Source: Neofusicoccum parvum (lineage: Eukaryota > Ascomycota > Dothideomycetes > Botryosphaeriales > Botryosphaeriaceae). Taken from it: 64,000 bases of DNA. The translations under genes and the position numbers were made by a program. Below, in pieces: positions 33,959-45,442 of this stretch. The DNA lies in NCBI GenBank assembly GCA_020912385.1, contig CP087209.1, forward strand, positions 1,922,001 to 1,986,000. Reading direction: 5' to 3'. The notes below the pieces were generated by a model. It was not told the origin of the DNA. It made no database searches and saw only the letters and a list, made by a program, of their open reading frames with translations. Numbering within the stretch: position 1 is the first letter of the stretch; every line of letters begins with the position of its first letter.

Positions 33959-35036
33959 TGTGCCGTGGCGAGCTTAGAAAACACTGCGTTGAGAACGATC
34001 AGCAGTCGTTGAGCCGAGCCTAAGGCTCGAGTCGACGTGACCAGAGTGCCGACCCTTATATATGAGCCGAGTTGCGGTGTTTCTCCTAAATCTGAAGATG
34101 TTCGTGTCGTACCGGCCCCCGGTGCAGGGATTTGCTTCCGCGGCTCAAGCCACTTCTCCACAAATGGGGAACATTACGTGGTGCCCTTTGGGGGCTGGAT
34201 TTTGTGCCGGCGTGCCGATGAACCCGGCATTCACCGAGGCTTGATTGAATAAAGACTCTCGAAGAAGCCAGTTGTGTTGTCGAGCTGTATTCCACAGGCC
34301 TTCGAAGCTCAGAGGTGCAGGAAATGGAGCAGCATACGGAGTGCAGAGAAGAAGACTCGATGACCTCAGCCTATTTTTGGCAGGGGTCGCTCCACTTATC
34401 CCTCTTTAGGCTAGCGGCACCACGCACCTTGTATCTCATTATCGGAAAAAACCTCCTATTTTTAGCCCTGTCGTTGATCAGTGAACTGATCATCAGGGCG
34501 CTGGAATGTTGGAAGGAATGGAGGCGTTCCTCTTCGTACGACATCTACCACTGCCAAAATGAAGGGAGATCCGTTGAAACGACTATCGGAATCCTTCGTC
34601 GAGTGTTGTTGCAAGGTCGAGTTAAGCTCCGGGCGTTCGTACTGCGGTACCACCCGCGTCCTGTGCTAGCTAGTGGCGCGCTTGACCAACAGGTCCGTGT
34701 GAAACCCGTTGCCTATTGGCAGTCGTTGAAGCAGTGTCGTTCGAGTGTTCCTATGGATGGCGCACGGAGCACCTGTCCGTCCTGCTCCGACTCGCGTCAT
34801 TGCATCATGGCTGCTGGCGTCTTCCGGATGTTATCAAGAAACCAAGCCCAGTCATCCGGTCACCTCAAGGGAATACCATGCTCATGAACAATCTCGATGC
34901 AATTCTGTGTACATGGAGCGAAAGTCGGGGTCCCTGTAGCGGGAGCCAATGTGCTCATGGTCCGAGAAGAAAATTTGAGCCATACGAATTTGAAAATCCC
35001 ACACCCAATACTCCCAAAATCCCAACCAACACATCC
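33959..35036. other. Intergenic, 1.1 kb
   Basis: This stretch runs upstream of the GH71 start and downstream of the amylase stop. A frame at 34315-34887 lacks any domain or splice-supported extension and is not called. A TATA box for GH71 is listed separately. Confidence 0.5.
34055..34062 (-). promoter_or_regulatory. TATA box of GH71 gene
   Basis: TATATAAG on the minus strand about 100 bp upstream of the alpha-1,3-glucanase ATG, a spacing normal for ascomycete TATA promoters. Confidence 0.5.
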
Positions 35037-36887
35037 TTACAAGCTGCAAATGCCCGAGCCGGTCAGCTGGGCACGTGGGAAGTAGATCCTCGGCAGTCCG
35101 TTGGACATCGGCACCGTCACAGTGTTGCTGCTTGTCACCGTCACCGTGCTGCACGTAAGGATCTCCACAACTTGGGTGCCGCTGGTCCAACCGGTGTTGC
35201 TCAGGTTAAGCGTGTAAGCGTCACCGTTGGCACCCTTGTTGCTCAAGACCGTGATGATTTGGTATCCATCGAACCCCTTGCGCATTGCAATGGTTGTGGT
35301 GTCGCTGTAGATGACCCAGTTCTGGTAGGTCAGGTAATCGGCATCTTTGGATATGGCCTGGTTGCGGATCTGGTTGACGCTAGCGGTGAACTTGTACAAC
35401 TCAGCGCCAGTGTTGTAGCCAGAGAGCCAGACAGCCTCGCGATTATCCGGATCCTCGGCACCAGAGTAGTGCTGCTCTTGGCCTTCGTAGATGATCGGAA
35501 TACCGTCAGCCAGGATATTGAAGGCGATCACGTTCTTGGCTTGCGAGAAATCGGAGGTTATGGCGGCGAAGCGGGTGATGTCGTGGTTCTCCGAGAACGA
35601 ACCAAGTAAGGTCGTGTCTTTGCAGCCGGACTTCAAGGTGTTGATCATGTTCACGAGATCAGAGATGGAACCACTGGTCGATGTGAATGCCCGGACAAGC
35701 GGGTAGTACCTGCAAAGTGCATTAGCATCATCATCACATGGTCTGTAGCGAGAAAGGAAACACATACACAGGATAATTGAGCACGCTGTCCATGTAGTTC
35801 TGGTAGTCGCAAGTGTAAGATGGGTCGCCATCAAAAACTTCGCCCGTAGCAAAGACGCCCGCTGCAGTCTCAAAGCCAGGGTAGAAAGCCTTGTCCACAT
35901 GCTTGGCGGTATCAATACGCAGCCCATCGACTAATTGAACATGTTAGCAGCTTTCGGCCTAATTGATGAAAACTACGTACTGGAGTAGTTCGAAACAAGC
36001 TGGCTGATCCATGTCTCGTATCCCTCAAGAACTCGGGAGTCTTCGGTCTTGAGGTCGACGAGCTGGACAGTGTCATCTCCAAGCCAGCAATCCTCGACGA
36101 GATCCTGATTGTTGTAATCGGACACGGTGCAGTATGAATGATAGTAGTCCTGTGAGTTGAACGGTATGAACCGGCTGTAGTCCACCGAGCTCGCAGAGCC
36201 AGCCCAGCCGTTGTGATTGACAACAACGTCGACCATCAGATACTGCAAGCCACGAGTTAGTATCCACGGAACCTAGAAAGAGTGGTGTAAGGTCTGTGGG
36301 TAACGAGACCGCGTCAAGCTCACCATTCCACGATCGTGCAGCTCAGCAGCAAGAGCTTTGAGGTCATCCGCGGTCCCGAAATTTTCATTCAGGCTGTAAA
36401 GGTCTTGCTGCCAGTAGCCATGGTAGGCCTCGCCATAGCCAGTGTCCTCCGGCAGGTTCTTGACAACAGGCGAAATCCAAATCTGGTCATGTCAGCAAGT
36501 GATCTGGTCAAGCTGTACAAGATTCTTTCTTACGGCAGTGAAGCCCATGCCCTGGATGTAGTCCAGCTTGTTGACGATTCCCTGGTACCTGTTCCAATCA
36601 GATACACATAGGTACAAAGCATGTGAAGATGGGGTTCTCACGTTCCACCGCAGTACTGCCTATCCTGGGTGTTGCAAGACGCAGTAGTGCTGCCATCGGT
36701 ACGAGCAAACCTGCCAAACTCAGTAAGCCGCCCAGGTAACACAAGAACCGCGGGCCGGGACGAATACGAACCTGTCAGTAAGCACCTGGTAGATCGACCT
36801 GGAACGCCATTGCGCGGGAGTGGCCGCAGAGGCGGTGCCGCAAATAGCCGCATACGCCGCGGCAGCTGAGAACAGGGATGCCTTCAT
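35037..36887 (-). CDS. Secreted alpha-amylase, GH13 (Taka-amylase type)
   Basis: An endo-alpha-1,4-glucan hydrolase for extracellular starch, 498 residues. Seven minus-strand exons are 36887-36772, 36710-36642, 36588-36534, 36482-36324, 36242-35981, 35930-35768 and 35709-35037. The signal peptide ends in GTASA and is followed by [19 protein letters not shown], the classical Taka-amylase opening. The four GH13 blocks are present: [18 protein letters not shown] (nucleophile D227), ATGEVFDGD (acid/base E251) and [11 protein letters not shown] (D318). These equal D206, E230 and D297 of the Aspergillus oryzae enzyme plus a 21-residue signal. Length is as expected, and no starch-binding CBM20 is appended. 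Six introns recall the multi-intron structure of fungal amylase genes. Confidence 0.95.
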
Positions 36888-38214
36888 GACGAGCAAATGC
36901 CGCAGGGAAAGTAGCCAGCCGGTAGGCAGCGAGATCAGGCTTGTGAGAGGCGAGAGGGAAGGACGGGCGGACGGGAGAGGCTTAAGAATAGCGCTGAGAC
37001 AGGCCAAACAGCTGACGGATAACGGGAGATGCCACGCGCAGCACGACTGGGGCGGCGGTGCCACTGGTGATGCTCGGTCTCACACGGCGCCTGGTCTCAC
37101 TCGATTCCGCCTTCCTCTTGGTCCAAAAGCAATCTCTTTTATAATGAAAGGCCCCCATTGTAACACGACGAATCACGGACCACAGCGCGTTGGTGGTCAG
37201 CGCAAAGTGTCCCCGCAGTGAGCGACGTCGAGCTGCCTGACGCCATCAGGTACCTGCTCCGACGGGACGCAGTGCGGAATGCGCTCGGCCGCGGGCCTGT
37301 GCAGGAGGGTCCGACATTCGACCAACCGGCAGAGCTGTGGTGGTTAGGAGCCCGGGCGCGGCGTCGGCATCGCCGGGCGGAGGGCGGCAGCCCTGGTTTT
37401 CTCCTGGCCCATCTCGGAGCCGTGCTGAAGACGGAAGGTGGCGATGGCTGGCGCCGAGGGCGAGGGAGTGAAATTGAGAAGTGGGCTGGAGCCGCGGGCG
37501 AGGGTGTTGGTGTTGGTGATTGGGCGGGCGTCTTGTGATCGGCTGTTTCAGGTCTAGGGCGGGCATCCCGGCGTCGCTCCTGTCAGCGGCGCAAGGGCCA
37601 GCCGGCATTCGGGATGCTCCCGTCTACAAAACGTCCTGAGTCCTGCCTCCTCGGCGGGGCTTCTAGAAGGCCGCATTGCTTCCCCACCTGCAAGGAACGC
37701 TTACCCCGCCGGCACACGCCCCGTAAGCAGCTTCGCGGCCTGGGCCTCCTTTCACTTTTGGCCTGCCCGCGCTGCAGCCATCAGGCGCTACAAGACACCA
37801 GGAAAGCCTCCCGGCACTGTTTTATTCAGCCTGAGTCCCACATCGACACTACAGTCGGTCTTAACGGCGGATGTTATTTACGCGAGCATCTTCTGAAGCA
37901 AAATGACTCAAGAAACAGCAGACAGAATCCCGTCGCCCGGGTCCGAGAAGAAATGAAAAATGCAGAATCTGGAAAGAGACAAAATCACATGCGACGGGAC
38001 AGGGTATCTTTCACGCCGTCTGCCCACCTCCATCCGCAACCCTGGGACGCCGCACACGTAACCACAAACGAAACCCGAAAAAAAAAATCAAAGGCAAGGG
38101 AATATCAAGTCGCGCTGCAAAAAGACTCCAGCAGCGCCGAGAAAAAGTACCGAGCTCATTAATGGAACGTTGCACCTGGATTTGTCTCACTCGATGGCGG
38201 GACCCTACCAATCG
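36888..38214. other. Intergenic, 1.3 kb
   Basis: Amylase promoter at the left and the 3' flank of the C2H2 gene at the right. A TATAAAAG box for the amylase is listed separately. An A-tract near 38078-38088 falls in the 3' flank of the C2H2 gene. The frame at 37614-38162 reads through that A-tract and has no domain, so it is not called. Confidence 0.5.
37136..37143 (-). promoter_or_regulatory. TATA box of alpha-amylase gene
   Basis: TATAAAAG on the minus strand, about 250 bp upstream of the amylase ATG. This implies a leader of roughly 200 nt if it is used. Confidence 0.45.
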
Positions 38215-39335
38215 TTACTTCTCGCGGCCTTTGCCTTTCCAGCCCCTTGTTTTGGGGATTTCCTGTACGTGGAAGTTCCTGAGATGCTCGGTGAGGTGGT
38301 CTTTTCTTGTGAACCCGTTGTCCCCTTTCCTCGGACAACTGCGTCGGGGGCAGTCGAATTTTTCCATGTCTTCTTTATGGTGCACAGTGCTCATGTGCCG
38401 CCTGAGATCGGCGTGCCGCTTGAATGGTCGCCTGCCTGCACACTCTGCTAGTTTACATGGCCACTTCCGGGTGGGATCGGCACCGTCGCTTGCCCCGGCG
38501 GCCTCTACGGAAGGAGACGGCAGGGGATCAGGTGTCGGCGAGTTCTCGGAGCTGAAATCCCCTTTTTCGCCTGCTGTTTGCCCGGAAGGAGCCAACATTG
38601 GCGGCCCCTCTGCTGCGAAGGCATATGACGGGTCCGTTTGGTATCCGGCCGTTCTCACGGAACGCGCATAGCTTCTTGCGGTAGCTTCCTGAGGTGTGTG
38701 GACTCTCAGTTGCGGTGTCTGGCTCTGATAACCGTGCAAGCCTTGTGTGGTTTGAGGGTACTGCGAATATGCTATGGTTTCCTGCTGAGTAGAGGTCCAG
38801 TTCGGATTTTCCATGGGCTCAGTCGTGTAGACTTGAGGTATGTTTGTAGCTCCTGTTCGTAGTCCTGATCCGGGATTGTACTGTCGACCTTGGGCATGAT
38901 CCTGGAAAGACAGCCTGGAAAACTCGCTTTGGACCTGTTGAGATGGGTCTTGGTATATATTTTGGAATGAATCCATACCGGCCATGGCATTTCCAGAGTA
39001 CGGTGTCGCGTCTGTGTTCCAGTTTTGATCCACTCCCTGATAACCATAGATGTTGTCCTGCCAATTCTCCGGACCAGTCTCTCGGCCAGCGTACGCAGCA
39101 TCGTAGGTTTGGCGTTGCTGAGCTTGAGCATGAGCTTGCAAGGGGCTCGTGTAAGTAGCTTGGCTGTATTGGTCATAATGAGCAGCAATATCGTACTGAT
39201 ATGCGTCTTGCTCTTGGTCGTCACCTCGTGCCGAGTACCGGTAGGAAGGGTGAACCTGGGGATGGGTCGTCAGACTAAATGCAATTATAACCGAGAAGCA
39301 TTCATTACCTGGCGTCCCTGTCCCTGGTAAGACAT
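38215..39335 (-). CDS. C2H2 zinc-finger protein, Gln/Tyr-rich N-terminus
   Basis: A 355-residue probable DNA-binding protein with two exons, 39335-39309 and 39255-38215. The first exon is only nine codons (MSYQGQGRQ) and is joined by a 53-bp intron in phase 0. The first 200 residues are rich in Gln, Tyr, Ser and Asn (low complexity, activation-domain-like). Two C-terminal C2H2-like fingers follow: C-x4-C-x12-H-x4-H around PFKRHADLRRHMSTVHH, and C-x4-C with a longer loop around GFTRKDHLTEHLRNFHV. The tail is basic (KTRGWKGKGREK). No orthologue name is offered. A long gap upstream could hold extended regulation. Confidence 0.82.
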
Positions 39336-42099
39336 GTTGATGGGATAGTATGCGACTGCGGTCTTCTAGCTTTTGCCCCGGACGGAATAAGGACTAGATG
39401 CTTGACCACCTGTGTCTTCATTAGTCTAGATGCATGAGATAGTAAGGTTTACATGCAAGGGTGCCCGACCTTATCTTCCGTCAAGTACAAGAGCGAGGAC
39501 TAGGCAGCCTGAATGTAGGTGATCGTTCCAGGTGATGAGATGAAGGAAGAGACTCCAGCGACGAAGGCTGATTTCATATAGATATCATGGTCCCCCCGGG
39601 ATGCCAGGTGAGTCCCTTCCAGCTGACCTTTCGATCTCACCGCTTCAACACGAATGCCTCTTTCCTTTCGACTTCCGTTGCCTGACGATCCAGAGGCGAA
39701 GGCAAACGTCAAAGTCCCGGACGGTGCAAGGGCGACTGGAGTACAAGTGGTCGAATAGTGGGGCGAGACGAGCATGCGGGACTTCGCATCTGATGGGAGT
39801 CGAGGATAAAGTGAGTGGTGATGCGACACGTTTGCTGTATGCTAAGCAAAGAATGCACAGCGCAGGGCGCAGTCATGGTAAGCTCTCTCCGCGGGACTTG
39901 CTGGCGTGGCTTGGGTCAGAAAGGGCGAGCAATCGCTGGGCAGGACGGCGGCTGGGGGTGAGCTAACTAACTGTAGCACCGCTCCACATAGGTGGTGCCA
40001 GCGGGTTCCGACAGGCTGTTTCGAAAGCTGGATATCGACGTGGATGGACCAGGTGTCCTGGCGGTAGGGCGAGCGAGCCGGCCGAGGATCCGCGGGACTC
40101 AGCCACATGACGCTCGGGCGGGCCGGCAGCTTGTGTTTCCAATGCCAAAGCCGGTTCCCGGGAGAATAATGGTGGAGCGCGAGCGGGGCTTCTGGAAGGA
40201 CGGCAGGCCCAGCGTTGCAGCGCAGGCCGAGCTGTGCGGGTGCAGGGTGGTCGGGACTCTGGCGCCTCAGGCCGATGCGGCTCTGCCGCTGCTAATAGCC
40301 CTCTTATCGTGGCTAGGCAGCAGGCAGCAGCGCTGCGTGTGTTGCCCAGAACAGCAACCGCCTGTTCTCTAGCGGGCTGTGGCCAGCGAGCTAAAATATC
40401 TACGCGAGCGCGCGCCACCTCGCAAATCAGGCTTGCCGTAGACGCTGAGCTCCACCTCTTTCCCAGCCGCGCTTCCGTACGCAGGCTGCACCACCAAAGT
40501 CCCGCGCAACGACCTCAGCAAGCCTTGTCGACGGGACTCTTCACACACGCCGGGGAAGGCAGGGCGGGCCGGGGTAAGCGAGGCTGACCGGAAACGACCG
40601 CCATCGAGGCCGTCCTGTTGTCGGCGAACATCGCCGTCGCATTCGCTGGCGGCTCGGCCCGCGTGGCGGGGCTTCGTGTTTCTGAAGGCTGCCTCCGAGT
40701 CTGCCTTGGAGGCAGAATGGGGCGGAGCAAGGCAATGGTGGTGCGCGAACACCGGTGAGCTTCTTATAGACTCAGTACGCATCTGCGATCATCTTCGATG
40801 CGCTGGCCCCGCATTTGCGTACAGCCGGTCTGTCCCATGAAACTGGCCTTCCGTGGCATCACAGAGACAGCCTCGTTGCCTCCTTCTCGCCGTTTACCCA
40901 GCGTTGGCGTTGGCACGCGCACCGCGCTGCTGGCACGGACTAAGCCTGCGTGGACGTGGTGTAACGTGGAGCCCCTTGCTTTGTCCGCCAAAGATAGTTT
41001 GCACCCATTATTGCATTTTAATGCTTACAAGTGGCTTGGACCGGGGTCGGAGCCTTCTCAGCCTTGGGCATGCACATGTTGTGGAGCACGACGTATGAAA
41101 GGTATTGTTCACTGGCCGCCCTTCGCTGATATTTGCATCATATATGACTCAAAGACGCAACAACTTGCAGTCATGATGTCGGTCAGAAAAAGTACAGTGA
41201 TGGGGACTGTTTCATCTGCCGTGAAAGCAGTGAGAATGTGAGCATGGAGTCTAGCAATCTCGTTATTGGAAGCCTTGCATCCGTAAAAGAGGAAATGTAG
41301 TCCGTACTTACAGGTGTGCATCCAGCAAGTGAGGCCTGTTGCTGAAGCGTGCCATGGATCGGTCTCTGCCATGTCAACGTTCAGTGAAGAGGGCTAGCGC
41401 GAAAATGCTCTGAACGTTTACCGCTGCATGGCGAGTCAAAGCATTCATCCCGACGCAATACTTCCTCAGATAGTATACCAATACCACCCCGGCGAATGTG
41501 TCCACCCACAGAAGACTTCTGTTTGAACTAAAACCGTCCACTTCTCTACTGATACACCATGGTACGGCAGTCAATCCTCAAGCAGAACCGCAGCACGGCT
41601 ACGCGAAGGGGAGCAATGGACAGCTGGCCCGTGGTCAGACTGTGCACGTCATGATCTTCCGTGATGACAGCCGCAGTGGAGCTTGCGGTGATGATATGTC
41701 GTCAAGCTCGGGGCACGGGCCGCCATGTTTCATTGGTCAGTAACATCGGCAGTGGCACGACGGAGCAGCCAAAGATTGGATGGAAGCCTGCGGCCCCAAA
41801 CTCATTTTTCCTTAATACTTTCGGAGAGATTACTACAGCCAGCATAACTCCTCAGATCTCGTTGCCCCACGAGTCCTGCCGTGTCAGTAGTCGTTCAGAG
41901 CCAGTGCCAAAGAAAACGCAGAAAATCACCCAAACCATCCCGGCGAAAGAGTACAGTCAGCCAGTCCGGGGCCTTTGTAGCCTTTGTAGCTTTCATGCTA
42001 AGAGAATCATGCATGCAAGAATGGAACTCTCCACGGAATTCTTATGTAACTATCGAGGCCCACAGCCTTCGATAGTTAATACAGAGTTGGGAAGGCGGT
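39336..42099. other. Gene-poor stretch, 2.8 kb
   Basis: No gene is supported between the C2H2 gene start and the NOT3/5 stop. Both strands carry short frames (up to 147 codons at 40798-41241) without domains, conserved motifs or convincing splice joins. A GC-rich block spans about 39880-40700. A small direct repeat, GCCTTTGTA twice in tandem, lies at about 41970-41987. A non-coding transcript or a gene with small exons could be missed. Confidence 0.5.
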
Positions 42100-44140
42100 T
42101 CAAAGATCGTCTTCCAAGAACTTGTACGCGAACTTGAAGTCTGCTTTCCTCCGGTTCATCCTATGGCTCATTAGCATTCAACGTGGTTCTTCACAGACGG
42201 AACACGGATAACTCACCAGGTGCTCTCATAGTCGAAGAACCTATACGTTCCCTGTTCGTAGTCTTCAGTGATCGACTTGGGCTCTTCGTGACGCTGGAAC
42301 CAGGTTTGGTATTGCTTGTGGAAGCGCCAGCTTTGCGACTTAAGTGCCTTAGCAGCCAAGTACTGCTCGTAGGTGCCTTGGCGGTAGTAGAAGGCGTAGA
42401 ATAGGGAATCCGTATCGACACGGGAGTACAACCTGGGGTCGTCGAAGATGGACAGCGGTTCTTGCGGGTAGTGTGCCGGAGTGTATGGGTAGGGGTTCTG
42501 CGGCCTGTAGTGGCGTGGCTTGTCCGCATCGACAGACTCGGGATGTGTGTTATGAGAGGCCACTAGTAGGCGCTCGTCGGCATGCGGGTTTGCAGCATCC
42601 TCTTTTGTGGCTTCGAAAGACTCCAAGAGATCCTGAAGGCTTGACGGCAAGTGATACACCGACTCTTCCTCTGCCGGTTGCGCAGGCTTGTCCCCATTAG
42701 TCATCGGCTGTTCTGCAGGTTCTACCTGCTTGCTTGTCTTCGCCGGCGTCACGCTACGCTTCTCCTGCGCTGGTGTCGGAGGTATACTACTCGCCTCTGT
42801 GCTCGCTGGTGCAGCACTGGAATGGCTGAGGGCAGGAGACTTAGCAGTGATTGGTGTCGCGCCATCTTGACTGGTCACTGATGCAACAGGCGGCCGCTGG
42901 TTTGCTGCCTGCGATGTTGCGAGTTGCGCATGGGAGACGGCGGGTGATGATGCAGCACTTGCACGGAGCGCGTGATTGGCATGTATGGCACCCGGTGGCG
43001 GAGGCAATGGTGCAATGCCCAGGTTGATCTTGTCGCTCGCGGCAGCGGCAGCAGCAGCCGATGCGTACTTGAGAGGCTCTCCAGGTGCTCTTGTGGGTAG
43101 TGGTGCTGGCTTCATGCTGCTTGCACTGGAGCCATTGGGAGTGGTCTGCGCAGGCGTATGTAATGTCGAAAGGGTCGGCAGGGGGGACTTCAGTTGGGTG
43201 GACGGTCTTCGTGCTGAAGCAGTCGATGGCTCCGGACCAGCCTTTGCTTTGCTTGCGGCGGGACCAGTGTTTCGCGGGATGTCTTCGTGGGAGTCGTCCT
43301 GTATCGACTGTGTGTCCTGCGACGAAACCTTGTCCATCTCCTGAGCCATGCCGAATAGATCTTCGCCCTCGGCAAGATTCAGATCCTCGTAGAGCGAATC
43401 GTCCTCCATAAAGTCCACCTCTTGGTTGTTTTCCACATAGTAGCGGATGCTCTCCTCGAGGTCCTTGACTTGCTCGACCTCTATGCCGTCATTCTCCAGC
43501 GAGCGCCGCACCAGTTCCAGCTTGCCTATGTGCCATTGATGCCGCTCGGCCTGGCGCTCGAGCTCGGCTATCCGTTCTGCCTTGGCGGTGTCCTTCTTGC
43601 CCTTCTTGAGGCCGGCTTGTAACGTGGCAGCCTCAGCCTCGGTCGTCTCGACTTGGCGTTCGAGCTCCTCGACCATATTCGACAGAAAGTCGCACACCTC
43701 GACCTTCTCCTTCTCCTTCGGGTCGAGCTTGGACGCCGCCGAGAGGCCCTCTTTGGAGTAGGCTTTCGTCTTCATCTCCTTTTCCACCGCCTTGAACTTC
43801 TCCATTTGCTGTGTCCACGTTAGCCGCACTGTCTGCGCCTGTGCCTGTGGTTGGAAGCAGGCCATCGCCGGTGGGGACGACGTACCGTCTCGATCAGCTT
43901 GCGCTGGTCGAGCAGCGGCTTCTTGTCCTTGATCTCATTGGATGCTGCCCAGGCCTTGATCTGATCTCGCGACCGTTGCAGCTTCTTGATCTCCTTCTTG
44001 AGCGCATCCTCAAGCTTCTCCTTCTGTGCGGGGTTGGTCGACTGTTGTAGCTTCTCGTAGATGCCCTCGAATGCTGCGACGCCTTCTGCGACCTTCTTGA
44101 AGCAGCGGTCAATCTCTTGGGCGAGTTTGCGCGCGGCCAT
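42100..44140 (-). CDS. not3: CCR4-NOT complex subunit NOT3/NOT5
   Basis: A 635-residue scaffold subunit of the CCR4-NOT deadenylase, which shortens mRNA poly(A) tails in the cytoplasm and affects transcription. Minus-strand exons are 44140-43886, 43808-42217 and 42160-42100. The N-terminal Not3 coiled-coil domain ([40 protein letters not shown]) covers about 235 residues. A low-complexity Ser/Pro/Ala linker follows. The C-terminal NOT box contains [39 protein letters not shown] and [10 protein letters not shown], and ends [19 protein letters not shown] from the short last exon. Domain order and length agree with fungal Not3/Not5. It shares a 459-bp divergent promoter region with the deacylase gene. 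Confidence 0.95.
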
Positions 44141-44599
44141 GGTGCCTGTGGACAGCCTCGCCGGGGCGACGTGGGGAACGGAGGGAGCGGCGCGGTGCGG
44201 GGCGTGTCGTGCGGAGGGCCCTCGGGCGGGTGGGGGGACGCGTGTAGAAGCCGGTGGGAGTGCGCGGCGGAGCTGCGAGCGCGTGGCTGCGAGGTGGTGT
44301 GTTTGGAGCTGGGAGCAAACGGCCAGCCGTAGCTTGTCGGCGTTGCAGCGATCCCGCACGTGATCGGGCGCCGCAGTCCGATCGAAATCCCCGGGCCCCG
44401 GCGCAGCCCAGACCATCCAAATGCCATCATCACCAGCTCCCCACGCCCCTCGAGCGAGCCGACGCCCTTTGCATCCTTGACCGCGTCGCCAGCACCCGCT
44501 CCAGTCGTGTCCGTGGGGCGGCTCAGCTGCAGCATCTCACTGCGGCCCGAGTTTGCGACGTGTCACAACCCTCTCCACCGTGCCCGCCAACACAGCACC
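44141..44599. promoter_or_regulatory. Divergent promoter NOT3/5 and DTD1
   Basis: 459 bp of GC-rich sequence between two housekeeping start codons. It has no obvious TATA box, which fits constitutive genes. Nothing else was recognised. Confidence 0.5.
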
Positions 44600-45442
44600 A
44601 TGAAAGGTAGCCTTCCGTGTGGGCAAGCCCAAGAAAGCACATGCTGAACTGCCGCAGCCGTGTTGCAGCGCGTCAAGTCGGCGTCTGTGACGGTCGACGA
44701 CAAGCTCATCTCGAGCATTGGCAAGGGCATTCTCGTCTTCGTCGGCGTCGGCAAGGAAGACACGCCCAGCGATGTCGAGAAGATGGCAGGCAAAGTCCTC
44801 ACCATGCAGCTATGGGACGACGACCAGGGCGGCAAGGTACTCATGCCCTTGGCAGCTGATGTAAGCGGGCACTAACGTCGTCCGCAGTGGAAGAAGAACG
44901 TGAAAGACGTTGGCGGCGAAGTCCTGTGCGGTATGCCTTTCCGCCTCGGCCCTATTTGCGGGGCGTTCGCTCATGCGTCCTGCAGTCTCCCAGTTCACCC
45001 TGCTAGCATCCACGAAGAAGGGAAAGAAACCCAGCTTCCACAGATCTGCACCTGAACAGCTTGCACGGGACCTGTATTCCTCGTTCTTCAAGAAGACTCA
45101 AGAGCTTTACGAGCAAGACAAAGTCAAAGACGGTGTTTTCCAGGCCATGATGGACGTCGCCCTGGTAAACGATGGACCGGTAGGTTTAGATTACCGTTGT
45201 GAGGATGAAGCGGTAAATCTTCCAGTGTTTACTTCAACTCCCTCCGCCATTCCGCAGATTCTGGCTAATGTCGACGTGTTCTCCACGCCCAGGTGACTAT
45301 TGAAGTTGACACAGATCCTCCCAAGATGGACATCCCCGGTGTCTCAGGAATGGAGGGTGACCGCGTGAAATTGGAGGATCTGATGACGAAGATTGGTCGG
45401 ATCCAGAAGGAGTTCAACATCCCGGCGGAGCTACTTCAATAA
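44600..45442 (+). CDS. DTD1: D-aminoacyl-tRNA deacylase
   Basis: A 190-residue cytosolic proofreading enzyme that removes D-amino acids (D-Tyr and others) from tRNA. Five exons join as 44600-44606, 44658-44836, 44888-44930, 44986-45179 and 45293-45442. The first exon is only seven nucleotides (ATG AAA G). The joined protein opens MKAVLQRVKSASVTVDDKLI, typical of DTD. The two active-site motifs are present, SQFTL (after GGEVLCV) and NDGPVTIE (the Gly-Pro motif). All introns have GT..AG ends and restore frame. The third exon is 43 nt. Fungal DTDs are 150-190 residues, so the length fits. Confidence 0.92.

Noticed and set aside
37614..38162. 182-codon frame upstream of the C2H2 stop
   Set aside because: It reads through an A-tract and lies in the probable 3' flank of the C2H2 gene; no features.
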